The notes beneath the pieces are model-generated. The model ran no database searches, was not told where the DNA came from, and saw only the letters and a list, made by a program, of their open reading frames with translations. A stretch of 64,000 bases of DNA from Cyclospora cayetanensis (Eukaryota; Apicomplexa; Conoidasida; Eucoccidiorida; Eimeriidae), in assembly GCF_002999335.1 (NCBI RefSeq), contig NW_020312768.1:1-64000 (forward strand). The letters are read 5' to 3'. How positions within the stretch are numbered: the stretch's first letter is position 1; the number at the start of each line of letters is the position of its first letter. Shown here one piece after another: positions 26,189 through 36,843 of the stretch. A program made the position numbers and the translations under genes.

Positions 26189-26837
26189 CTGTACCAAGCT
26201 GTGGGGATGCATTTTTGCATGTTAGGATCCAAGCGCATTTTCCTGTTTCTGCATGCGTTGTATGTGCAGGCGGAGGTTGCTCGAGGCGGAAACCCTCCAG
26301 GAGTGGGCGCTTCCTTGAGAAAACTGATTGAGTCCGGTGAATTCGAGGGAGAAAAGCACTTCCAGGACTACTCACGCCAACGGGACAGCGAGTCTGCCCT
26401 CATGAACTCAATGGGGATCGGGATATTCAATTTTTGGCGCTTGCTGCATTTCTGGCGGGTGCATTACATCAGACGGTGAGATTCATAGGGGAATTCAGTT
26501 TGTGTATGATGCGCCTTTGTGCCCCTGAATCCACGTGGGGTCCCCACCAAGTTGCAAGAGGATTCAATTTTTAATGTCTTCTGCGCTGCATTGCATCTGA
26601 ACTTTAGGAGGAAAGATGCCCGGGGATTGGAATTTGCCTGCCAGATACCACTTGAGTATTGGCACGAGGTTAGTTCGTCGTTGCTGTATAGGCACGGATT
26701 CCTGTTTTATTTGTGCAGTACACCTTGACTGTCTTGGTTTAACTTGCTTTGCTTTTCTTACCGTGTTTTTGCTGCAGCTGGTTACTATTCTCTGTGGTAC
26801 GTCGGAAGAACCAACGAGTCTGGCTTATCCCCATTAG
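17256..26837 (+). CDS. TRPC4AP: TRPC4AP (TRUSS)-family protein, giant form, putative DDB1-CUL4 substrate receptor
   Basis: Mammalian TRPC4AP is a helical-repeat substrate receptor of the CUL4-DDB1 ubiquitin ligase. Seven exons join in frame to 2,684 residues (human about 800): 17256-18181, 18561-22944, 23395-25675, 25913-26049, 26270-26475, 26608-26668, 26778-26837. Family motifs appear in the human order: VCLFGG near residue 237; ELYFVVCSLLGGK at about 1772; GLLSRLICIY then KFWLASSIEACIRGADP at about 2112-2150; DLMGELLKFN near 2234; IDTNVLVRSLFL; VNTSLVLLLLALLDGKLP (exon 4); FNFWRLLHFWRVHYI (exon 5); IPLEYWHEV (exon 6). Most of exon 2 (about residues 420-1740) is Gln/Ser/Ala/Arg low complexity with polyQ runs. 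The start is the first in-frame ATG. A GTG five codons upstream was rejected. It is the only gene here that clearly crosses from repeat-rich to repeat-poor DNA. Ligase function is inferred from homology. Confidence 0.92.
18182..18560 (+). repeat. Intron 1 of the TRPC4AP gene with AT-rich minisatellite
   Basis: GTAAGC donor at 18182 and TTGCAG acceptor ending 18560. Between about 18197 and 18380 lies a tandem array of roughly 20-base units (aaaaatatgtaaatatacat) and a short TA run. The opposite strand is open in several frames (Tyr/Ile/Phe-rich). Those frames are repeat artefacts. Confidence 0.85.
20842..20868 (+). repeat. CAG run (nine units) in TRPC4AP exon 2
   Basis: Nine uninterrupted CAG codons encode nine Gln. 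Similar shorter runs occur at about 18969-19010, 20537-20552 and 22351-22408, the last as repeated GAG-CAG-CAG units. Shifted by one or two bases elsewhere in the exon, the same triplet gives the Ala and Ser runs. Confidence 0.85.
22945..23394 (+). repeat. Intron 2 of the TRPC4AP gene with 20-base minisatellite
   Basis: GTGAGT donor at 22945 and TTGTACAG acceptor ending 23394. From about 23099 to 23390 there are some 14-15 direct copies of a 20-base unit, atgctggtgtatgtgcatct, with variant endings (gcggaaatgtgctg, gcgcatct). The array stays open in all + frames because the unit lacks stops and its length is not a multiple of three. It is not coding: retained intron sequence would stop in frame at 22978-22980. 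Confidence 0.88.
26153..26185. repeat. TA dinucleotide run
   Basis: About 33 bases of pure TA repeat inside intron 4 of the TRPC4AP gene (26050-26269). Confidence 0.95.
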
Positions 26838-28420
26838 ACCGACAGACGCCGCCGAGACTGTTACGCAGTCCGTCGTTGTAAGACTGAGGGACTGCCTGAA
26901 GGCACTCTACTCTTTTTGAGGCCGCAGCTGCTGAGCTGTCTTCCAGCGTTCCAACAGCGGCAGGGATCCACATAGGTGTTCCCCCTTTTCATGCATTCGT
27001 ATATTCGCTTAGCTGGCGTTTTTTTCAGTCTCCGCGCAGCCCGCAAACCGGGATGGCGTCGCGTCCTAGTCTTTACTCTAGCTTTCATATCATATGAATT
27101 TAAACTTCAGACGTCTCCAAAAGATAGACGTGCCGCTTGACACCCCTTAAAACGGACCTGAACCTTCCCCGTGTCCTCTGCCTCCATGTTTTCGCGACAC
27201 CTAGTACCAAAATAAACGTAATTTACTTATATGTGCTAGTTCGGTCAAGTTATCCCTCGAGTTCGTCATCGAATAGCTACGTTGCATTGGCGCAATAAGC
27301 AAGGAACCCCAACCCACCCATCTTTTTACTTAAAATGGGAAGCACTGCTATGAAGGCTACTCGATGTGCCTCTAACTGCGCTCGTTGCTTTTGGTGCAAA
27401 CTTCTCGCTGCAAAGATTTCGCCGCTGCTCAGAACTGGCGGTGCTGCTCCTCAACCTGCTGTGATGGTGCTGTGAAATGTAGAATAACGAGGGCTCCATT
27501 GGGTGCTGCTTCTTGAATTCGCCGTCCCTTTGGGCTCTCCTAAGTCATTGAAGGCAGAAATAATGAACTAGAATATGTGGTGCCCCGATGTAAGTATTCA
27601 TGCTGCGTGTTTCTAATGGTTGCTTGTGACACGCCGAGAGAATATGTTCTGCTGGGCCCCTGGGGCGAAGAGGGGGCGGTAAGGCGGCTGTTCGCAAATG
27701 GAGCCCTGGTGCTGGAGAACCTCCGCTGGCGGCGATCTGGGAGGGACGCCCTGAGTGCATCGCGCCGAATCGCAGAAAACGAAATGATTCATTCGACCTA
27801 CACTTGATCGCTCGGCTTTAATGGGGAAACAACAGGCATCTGCGGGGACGCGGAAAAGTGTTCTGGGACAGGATGTGCAAAGGACTTTAGCCGCGAAGTC
27901 CCCGTTTGGCCGCTGTTCCTCGTTCAACTCTGGACACGCTTTTGTTCAATTGGTTCACCTCTCAAGCAAAACAGCTGGTTTCTGATTTACAGCGAAGTCC
28001 CAAGGACACCATAGTGATGTGCGGTTTGCTTACAGTGCTTTGGGAAGTGCCACACAACGGCTCTTCGGAGTGCTGCAGGCTTAGGCGCGGTATTTCAAGT
28101 GACCCATGGGGATAGCAAACCTCGGTTGAGCTGCCCATGGCGACCCAAGGCCCTGAGGGGGCCCTCAGGACTCCTCGATCCTCCGACGATGACGGTGCCA
28201 GTGTGCATGCGCATGCCTGACAGCAGAGACGCGCAGACAACACGAACCAAAAGGAATGAGAGCTTTTGGACGCGCACACTTTCACTGCGCACAGCCCACA
28301 GCTACTCCTCCACGAAATGCAACAGAACTGTTCGCTCTTAACCCTTATACGAACAGTATACGGAAAACCCCGGCTATCTGCTCCACTAAACGTGGACAAC
28401 GCTTCGTGAGAACTTCGTAC
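26838..28420. other. Gap between convergent genes
   Basis: The first part is the 3' UTR region of the TRPC4AP gene, with an AATAAA at about 27210. The rest should contain the unresolved last exon(s) of the minus-strand gene at 28421-30003. An open minus frame continues to 27962 but is not protein-like. A plus-strand frame at 27577-27807 was examined and has no supporting splice sites or recognisable domain. Confidence 0.4.
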
Positions 28421-30003
28421 CCGAAGGCACCTAAAGGTAGACGTCGTGAAGAAGGTAATGCCGTTCAGCAGCTGCTTGCGATAATTGTAAAACACCGATA
28501 TGGCAGCCGCGCCGGTGGCTAATAGAGTCTCTAGGAACAGTTTCGCTGCAGGGAAGCCTATGAATCACACCAAGCACCACAGGCCTTTCTCTGCGTCCAT
28601 ACCACCCTGAGGAATGCACTGACATCTTCACCAAGCTTCACAGAGTCTATTGAAATAGACAGAAACGCGTAGGCTTCCAGAAGCTTACACCCCTCACAGA
28701 CGTCGTCGCTACAAGTAAGACACGCTTCAGCGACGCTGCTTTGCTGTGCCTCCTCGACATAGCCTGCCATCGCACTAGGAATGCGGTCGAACACCAGGCC
28801 CTGCGCCTCCCTAAAGACCCTGTTTCTGGCAAGGGGCCCGTATGGCCCATCATTCCTAATGAAAAGCTGCAAAAACAAAATCAGTCAGCCCACAAAAAGC
28901 CAGACTCTTCAGGCACTTCAATGTAATGGGTGCGTCTACTTGATAGAGACCATCTAGTTGGGTCTGCTACGAAATTCAGATTCCATCGCGGTCGTTCGCG
29001 AGGGCAAATCCACGTTGATACTACCGACTTTCTAACGACTTGCCTTTTCGCACATTTCCCCTGCAACATTCCTGGTACAGCAAAGACCCGTTGAATCCGC
29101 AGAAGCTGCCACACTTAATTCGGCCTCGCTGCCTGTCCATTCAGCGATCGATCCAGTGGTTTCCAGCTGATCTTCTTCTTGCCTCTCCTCTGCCACTGTT
29201 GCCTCCTCTCCTTCCGCCTGTTCTGCTTCGTTTCCCTGATTTGCTGATGCTTCAAGCGGGAGTGCTGTGTCTTCCTGTTTCTCGTCGTCTTCCTCCTGCT
29301 GCTGCACCGCAGTTTGCAAATCCCCGTTTTCGTTTTCTTTTCCCCCATCTTTCCCTTCCTTTTGGATGACTTCAGGCTCCTGTGGCGCGTGTTCATCGAT
29401 GGACCCTTTTTCCTGCTCGTCATCCTCCTCTCGGGTCACTTGTTCATGTGGCACGCCTACCTGTTTCCCCTTTTGCCCCTGAGTCTTGCGTTCTGCATGC
29501 ATTTTTCCTTGGTCTCTGTCCAGCTCACCTTCTGCGCCCTTCTGCAAAACTAGATGCGCCTCCTCCCCACTGTCGTCCTCTTGCTGCTGCTCTCGCAGCT
29601 CCTGTGCATGTGCCTCCTTTGCTTCGAAGTTGTCCGCTGCACCATTTCCTTCCTCAGCACGTGTCTCATCCGCAGTCTTGCCCTTTACCTCCACTCTGTT
29701 GCCATGAGTCTCATCGCTGGTCGCCTGAGCAATGTTCGCTTCGTCTCCCGGGACACCCCCTGCTTCGTGAGCCCCCTGCTCAGTACGCTGATGCTCTTCA
29801 AGCTGAGATGCCTCTTTTTCCACGCATTTTGCCTGCTCATCCACTAGATCGAATGCTACGGCCTCATCATCCTCACATTGCGTGGTTCCTTGCTGTGTTG
29901 AGACGTCTCGAACGGTGCTGGGTTCCTCACCACTGCCTCCTCCTGAACACACTGAGGCCCGTTTCGCCCTGCGGGCAGCCCCGCTCCTTCTTTTATTGGA
30001 CAT
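28421..30003 (-). CDS. Acidic Glu/Gln/Lys-rich protein with CxxC-x4-CxxC motif and hydrophobic segment
   Basis: The ATG at 30003 opens a frame of up to 323 codons. After a basic start (MSNKRRSGAARRAKRAS) it is almost entirely Glu, Gln, Asp, Lys and Ala, probably disordered or coiled coil. Two further exons fit in phase: 28866-28632 (acceptor TTTTTGCAG) and 28545-28421. The exon 1 donor is uncertain; the site at 29112 (phase 0) fits. Exon 2 carries RIPSAMAGYVEEAQ and a four-cysteine cluster, CLTCSDDVCEGC, which looks zinc-binding. Exon 3 has a hydrophobic stretch (FLETLLATGAAAISVFYNY). The Cys cluster after an R-x-PSA block faintly recalls the C-terminus of the tRNA-thiolation proteins CTU1/CTU2, but no SGGKDS loop is seen, so no function is claimed. 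The end of the gene is unresolved. The repeats are GAG/GAA codons rather than CAG. Confidence 0.55.
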
Positions 30004-31655
30004 ATTGGCACAGATCAGTTGTTGTATTTAGCTTTTAACCTGGCTGAAAAACAGGTAATACTTCGGCTGGTAACACCAGTAATGGACTGCAGCGGAATTC
30101 CTTCGCCCGAAGACCAAGGGATTATAGGGACCTCGGAGGAAAAAAGATATCCAAAGGACTTCACGTAATGCAAAAATGGGGGATGATGGAAAGCAGTGGA
30201 CGTTCAGCGAAGACCAGAAATCGAGGAGTCTGAAAGGGACCCCAGCACCGGGGGCGATCCCTGAATAGCCACTGGCGTATACTCTGAACTCGAGCAGAAC
30301 TAGGGCCTGCTGTAGAGCTTTGCTCAGTGCTCTTTGCCTTCCCAACAGGAACCAAAATGGCTACTTGGAGAATGTTGCTTAGATAACAAACCACACGAAA
30401 TTATGGATATCCAATAAAACATCAGCCGCTCAGTTGCTTCCTCTCCTTCCGCACCCCACACTAATCTCCGGACACCAGTCTTATCCCCTACCCTTGCAGG
30501 GTCCTGAAAAACCATGCGTGAAAAGAACGATTCCTTGATTACGAGGCAAAGGCATTAAAAATGGTTCTAATTGTCATCACTCTGCGTAACGATATTGATT
30601 TTTTGTTCGGGGCGACCTTGGACCTGGTGATGTAGCAGCGTTCTGCTGCAACGGCAACCTGTATTTCGAGGCACTTCAGTGTAACCTCTAGCGTCTTTGA
30701 CACACAATCCATTGAAATTTCTATGATGAACTTCCTGAGTATGCCATATTGAACCACCAAACGAGGCCTAATAGAATCCCTGGTCCAGCTGCAAAGCGCG
30801 CGGGGGTATCCATTGAGCACCGGAGACTGCCGCCCGGTAGTCCCTAGTAAGGCTGGCATTCCATAATACCACACAATAGGTTCTTCTTAAATTAACCATA
30901 GGTTTTCAAGCGCGTATCACCACGTTCAATCGTCTGAAGGTGTTCCAACAGAAAGGTTCAGGGCATTTTGTGGCCGTCTGGTGTTACGTCTTTTCGCGTG
31001 TCCTGCAATGCAGACCCTCGTCCCCAAAACAGGATCCAAGACAAAGACCAAACTATTTAGCCTACTGCCAAAAGCTTACGCGCTCCCCCTTGCCAGCACT
31101 CATCAGTATTCTGGCCTCAGTGAAAAAAGGACCGCATGTGTGACAGTAGCAGGCTCAGCAGCACTTCGGCGCTTTGGACCATAGTAGCTATGTGATATTA
31201 AGGGTTAGCAAAGATTGAATATTATTTTGCTTACCTCATCGGTATATCGGATTTGTCGCTTAGTTGAGTCAGCTTTAAACGATAGTTGTATCGGGAAAGA
31301 CTACACTCTGACGTAGTTGTGTTTACACAAGCATTTGCGAACAGATTCCTACTTGGATTGGATATTTTTATAGCATACATGCTGCAGAGAGGTACTAGCT
31401 CAATACAAGAAGAAGCGTATTTGTGTGCACGTGAGCTAGATGCTCAGTGCACCTAGCCGCCCCCACCGCTTAGAGGATGCCGCAATCCGCACTTTAGCGG
31501 TCCTTTTCTCCCTGAACCCAGCCTTGAGAGACGCGGACAGAGAACTCGCCAAGACCTTGGGGCAAACACTCGAGAACATTCTATTATGTATTGCTAAACA
31601 CGGTATTGAACGTTCCCACATTATGCACGGGAAATTGAGGGCCATGTAAACGTTT

Positions 31656-31874
31656 TTTTAAAAGGCACAATGCTAAAATCGACTAGCGCTTGTGGCGGCG
31701 GTAGATTTACAGGGTCCCGTAGAGGTGCTGGACTTCAGGACTATTCAGCACCGAGGAGAGGGCAGACGGGAGTTACGCGCCGGATCGATGGGGAAGGACT
31801 TAGCGCTTATGTTTGGTACACATCACTAGTCCCCATAGATGGTATTCCTCGAGGTCCTTGGTAATTTTCGTCTC
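31656..31874. repeat. Dispersed repeat family B, copy 3
   Basis: The first 40 bases match 11857 onward. The rest matches 14335-14541 (gtagaggtgctggacttc with actattcagcaccgaggag, then gtattcctcgaggtccttgg with taattttc). It is the most complete copy because it links the two partial ones. Confidence 0.45.
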
Positions 31875-32559
31875 TAAGTGTCATGCACTGCCTGAAATAT
31901 TCATCTTCGTCAATGGGAATGAGTTGGAAACATGTTGGCTATTTTTGTTAGAGCGTTACGTACACTCTGAACTGTGAGCAGGCACTCGAGAATGCTGTCT
32001 TTGCTTTCTTCGATACGCACGTTGAGGGGCTTTGAAGTCTACTATGCATGAGTCGGCTGTACTAGTATGAAGAAATAGCTCCATGGGGCTCGAAAGGCAC
32101 TGTTGATATAGTGCGTATCGCGAAAACTCTTTGCACATTTTACTTGTTTTCCGTTGTGTCGTAGCAGGAGGCCCACAAAAATCAGCTCTCCGCCGACAGA
32201 GAGCCAAGCGCCGCCGAAGTAGTGCTGGATTGATCCCTCGCTTATTTTTGCTAGTGTGTATGTGTAGCTCCTCCCGGAGCTGTCTCTTTAGCTATTAATG
32301 CACATATATATTTGCCTCAGCTACATTACTTTTTGCGTTCCTGCCGGCTCAAGCAACGGCGAAAAGGGAAGAGTTCTGGCACTTGCCCTCATGAATTTGG
32401 ATTTCAGTGTACAGGAAAGGAACACAATCGTGCATGCTTTGAAGTGCGTGAGGCAAAGTGTAGCGGCGAAGCTGTTCTTTGGGACTTGCTATCACACTAG
32501 TTCACTTTAACTTAAAGCAAGTAAAGAAGTGGCTAAATGCTTTGTCTGTTAATATCTTC

Positions 32560-32735
32560 GTGCAGGCTAGAGTGAGATACATAATTGGCGACGCGATCAC
32601 TTGCGTATGTGTGCTAGAGGCAATGTGCAAGCAGCTGAGCAGAGAGCGAGTGTTAAGACAGCGCAGCTAAGCACACCCTAGCTTTACCTCTCCCTCCACG
32701 GCGGGACTTCTGACAGGAGCGGGCAGGAAAAGGAG
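32560..32735. repeat. Dispersed repeat family A, copy 2
   Basis: cgcagctaagcacaccctag followed by ctttacctctccctc matches 10270-10310 and 40655-40680. Further similarity follows (acttctgacaggagcgggca here, attctgagaagggcgctgcc near 40699). Confidence 0.4.
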
Positions 32736-33579
32736 GGAGTTTCTTTAAATCACACATATTGACATTCTATCAAAATTATATTGATCGTGGACCTTACACG
32801 GAGAGTTGCATTAGCACAACAGAGGCCACCGACATAGCAGCTGTTCGCTTGTGGATATAGTAAGCCGAAGTTTGGTTTTTCTCGATACATCGATTTATTG
32901 GTATATAATGAGCTTATCTCCACGGATAGCGATAAAGCAGGGCTTGTGCGTGATGTGATTATACCTGCAGATTGGCGACTTCTTTTGCACAAATAAAGCC
33001 ACCAACGGGGTGTTTTTACCTCCAAAGAGCATGTTACGAGAAGGGCATTTTTTCTTCACTTGCAGTGTCCAACGATTGGTGCAGCTCTACCCGCCTGATA
33101 AACATATTCGAGTGCTTGCGCGTGCTTATGCCCATCACACTTTTCTGCTCTGCTGGCCTTATCGAAGCATCCAGAAGCACCTGATATGCTTAAAACCGTT
33201 AACTTTCTATCCCTTGTGGATCTACTACGTTTACGTCAGCTTAAGAGGCGGCATCTCTCTCCAGCACGCACTACTTCACCGTCAAAATCCACCACCAGAG
33301 GGCAGTTCTAGCTGTTTCGATCAAAAGCTGGAGTATTGGATTACCAAGCACCTTTAGCAAGCCCAGACCATTGTTTCAGAGAACTTTGGCATCCCAATGC
33401 GCCAATAGCCAATGAAGCAGCAAGGAACAGCTGCGGTGAGATGCTGAAGTCCACTGTCTAACATTCTACAAGATTTGGGTGGTTTGCTTTATCAAGAGTG
33501 CCCTTTTCTTTGACCCCCCTTTGCCTCGTGGTTCCGGTACAAGGGGTCAGGGGTAGACTTGGTGCTTTGAATATTTAAA

Positions 33580-33614
33580 GCTAGTTTCACATAGCATCTA
33601 GCACACATGCACGC
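33580..33614. repeat. Dispersed repeat family C, copy 3
   Basis: ctagtttcacatagcatcta then gcacacatgcacgc, nearly the same as 28-58 of the window (ctagttgcacacagcatcta, gcgcatgcggac) and similar to 16071-16106. Confidence 0.45.
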
Positions 33615-34610
33615 AAGCTAAGCTGCCACTGTGCAGCGCATCCCGTTAAGACGCTTTCCGTGTACCCATTGTAGCAAACTATGAGTTTACAAGGGCGCGG
33701 ACAAAGTTTCTGCCGAAAGCACTGTAAAAGCTGCTACTCAGGTTTGGCACTGAGCGTGAGGCTAAAGTTCTCCGTACGGTGTCCATAAATGCAGAGCTAC
33801 AACCATCCTTTTGCCGACGGGAGGGCAGTATCGTGATTTGCGCATGCCCTGTAGAGCAAAAAGGGAGTTAAAACATACATATATTTTATTTATCGCCAGT
33901 AAATTAGAGCATCATTCTGATTGAAGTAACATGCTAACAAAACGATGCCAAAAGAATTTGCTCCACGAACTGCAAGACTAACCCTGCCAGTAATGAAGAG
34001 CCTCTTCCTCGTAGCATTTTTGTCTGTTGATTTTGACATGTGGCCATGCCTACTGAGATCGTAATGGCATCATTCTCTTTTAATGTTTCCAAATGTAGTG
34101 CATAATGGAGAGCCTAGGTTACGGATGGCATTGTAGATTTATTACCACAGCTATATGAGCCAAGGCAATGACGTTCAACGCAGAAGAGAACTTGCTGCAT
34201 TTATCGGTTTTATATTTCAGTGATTCAGAGGGTTTCATTGTAAGACTCGGGTAAATGCGGCCTTGCCAACAGCCCATGCAGCACAAGCTTCTGGCTCGGC
34301 AGATTCAGCCCCAGAGCTCACTTGCTGTCTGCAGCAAACATAAGACAGCCCGCTCTCTACTTCGCTTTGCCCTGCTTGAATGTTAAAGCCTCTACACAGG
34401 CATTGGGTAATATTCTACCGGGAACTTTCCCAAATCAGGGAACTGGACGCATGCAATCTTGAATATACCAATGAACACGATCAGACAAGTGCTGCGATAA
34501 GCAGGCAGGAGGGCCTGTGTAAGAGACAGCTGATCTCATCTTAGCCTCTTGGAGCGCTGTGGCGTAGGAATTCACATGGAAGGCTCCCTTCGAAAGACGC
34601 CATATGCAAA

Positions 34611-36151
34611 ATGCCGCATCCCAGCACCACCGCTGTGAGCGGCCCCGCGTACGCTAAAATGATATTGCATGCCTTGAAGCATCATCAGCAGCCTGTCTGT
34701 GGACTACTGGTTGGCCCTGAAGACACTAAATCGGGAAAACAAGACTTCGTTCTCTGCGCTGATGCGATGCCTCTCCTGCACACACATATGCTGCATCCGC
34801 AGTTACGCCTTGGAGTTGAATTGGTGGGCATGCATCCGGACCCTTGTCCATCCTAGCTTCACGATCACTGCGTTTTCAGACTGCACTGCTCTCTGTCATC
34901 CGCAATGCAACTCTGGTTCTCCGTTGTTCAGGTGGAAGCCATGTGTGAAATGGATCAATCAGACGGGGGCGCCTTCCGCAATTTATTCGCACCTAACTGC
35001 AAATATAGACAGAAGATAGTTGGCTTTTACTACTCAGATTTTTTGACTGTTCCAGAGAAGGCGCCGACCATGAACAAGGAGGCAACCCACATTGCCCGCG
35101 TTCTGAGGCAGCACTATCCAAATTTGCTCGTCTGTACAGTGAGCTTTCACAATTCTTTATTGCTCAAATCCCCTTGCCTTTAGTATGCCTCCAGCAGTGC
35201 TTAGCGTACTGCTCATTACTTCCAGGCTAATGTGTTGCGCATCGTCTCAGCTGGATTTCCGAGGCATGCCCCATGAACAACCTGTAACCACGGTAAGCAG
35301 TCACTTAAGCTTTTGGCTTTTGCCCGTAAATACCGTACGTTGGATACTAGTGCATTTGGCACAAAGTCCGAAGGATAATCATTATAAGGGAATCCCTCAT
35401 TAACGTGTAATATGCATTCTACGGTTGGGAATGTTGCTGCAGTTTTGGGTTCCCAGTGGATCCTCGTGGACTCGAATTCCGCCTGAAGCTGTCAGTTGTT
35501 CAAAGGCAGCCTTAAAACTTGCAGAAGTCGCTGTGACGGACAGATTGTGAGGCCTTCATAAGCTATCCTATGTATTTTTCGCTGTGTTTCAACCGTCTAC
35601 GCGAATGCTCAGTACTTACGCACACATATTTCTACGCACATCGATTCTCTATGCATTCTCGTGTACTATTAATCAATTTAGTAATGTCCAGCATTTTCGT
35701 GGCCACTGGATTCATTTTTTGAAAGTAGGACAAATTGTAATGCAGTGTCAGCACTTTCTTTTGGGTGGATTAGGTACTTGAGCTTAGCGGACTTGGATGA
35801 TCACCTCTGTGATCCAAATGTGTCGCCTCTCAACGGTTCTCTTCTATTAGAATATTCTGATCTGGTGAGGCCCCTTCGAATATCAGCGAAATGAGGGTCA
35901 TTTTTGAGTTGAGTCACGCTTGGGGGAAAGAAACACTCCCTGGTTTTCGCTAACTGCCGCAGGCTTTTGGATCGTCAACCGCCAAGGGAATGATAGCTTA
36001 GCATTCCGCATAGCGCCAGTAGTATGTTATTTCTACGGTGATAGAGTTGACCTTTTGATTGCGCTGGCCTTTGTGTTTTCAGATAGAAGAGGACGCCCAG
36101 AGTTTGGGTGGCCACAGCTGCGTGGAGCAGACCGATGTTCTGGTTTCTTGA
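34611..36151 (+). CDS. EMC8: ER membrane protein complex subunit EMC8/EMC9 family (UPF0172)
   Basis: Soluble cytosolic subunit of the ER membrane protein complex, which inserts tail-anchored and multi-pass proteins. It has an MPN-like fold without protease metal ligands. Six exons join in frame to 241 residues (human EMC8 has 210): 34611-34823, 34932-35138, 35251-35292, 35443-35546, 35774-35864, 36083-36151. Recognisable blocks in order: AYAKMILHALKHHQQPVCGL (helix 1 and strand), CADAMPLLHTH, then KIVGFYYSDF matching the family's IAGYYQAN, then ATHIARVLRQHYPNLLVC. At the C-terminus, LADLDDHLCDP matches the LVDFDNHLDD block. The start is the ATG in aaaATGcc. An earlier out-of-frame ATG at about 34604 was not used. 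EMC8 and EMC9 are vertebrate paralogues, so the symbol marks the family. Exon 6 is assigned by phase and stop only. No low-complexity tracts are present. Confidence 0.9.
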
Positions 36152-36843
36152 GAACTTGCTGTGTTCAATGGAGCTAGAAGGTCAGAAGAGTACAGAGGGT
36201 TGAAGACTGCCGTCACGCTGGTTTTGACAGTAGATTACCATTGGTTCTAGCGCAGTTCTTCGCAGCAACCTTGCTACGAAACGGCACAGCATTGTGTTGC
36301 ACGTCCGTTCTGCAACTCTTCGAGGGTGCACGGACGCAAAAAGGAGTGTTGCGCCAAAAAGTAGCAACGCCTACAGCTGTTTTGTCGAAACACTGAGATG
36401 GAATAGTGTGCAATGTTCGCTGATTACCTTAACCTGACGAGGAAAGCAAATGCTACATATATTGAAGGAGTTGTGTGGAACTTGATGGGCGGAAACAGTT
36501 TGCCTTCGCCGCAGAACCTCTAGTGGCCCACCTGACTTGTGTTGGAGTTAGTTTCCACTCATCTTGCTTATAGTTTAATGATCCCCCGAACGTAGAAAGC
36601 CACGGAGTATGTACAGACCACGCCATCTCTGGGTCGTCGATAATTCGGTTCCATTGATTCTTACAAAGCTGACTCAGGAGGCGTGATGAAAAGGCACATC
36701 GGAGCCAATGGGTTGCACTGAAATTCTTCTAGCGCCCTCTCACTCTGTACGCACAGAACTGCCTCGCGCACGGTGTGCGCATGTATCTCTTAGTCGCTTC
36801 TGTGGCATGCATCCGCCTGGGCTGTGGGCAGAAGATGCGTGAC
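36152..36843. other. Gap between convergent genes
   Basis: 3' flanks of the EMC8/9 gene (+) and of the minus-strand gene ending at 36844. The open minus frame at 36213-36413 has no splice support. Nothing else is seen. Confidence 0.5.

Larger units (their letters stand above)
30004..34610. other. Long stretch without a supported gene
   Basis: About 4.6 kb of repeat-poor DNA. The longest frame (33010-33357, 115 codons) does not resemble a domain and lacks matching splice sites. The stretch contains copies of dispersed families A (31405-31440 and about 32560-32735), B (31656-31874) and C (33580-33614). The last few hundred bases should hold the EMC8/9 promoter. Confidence 0.45.
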
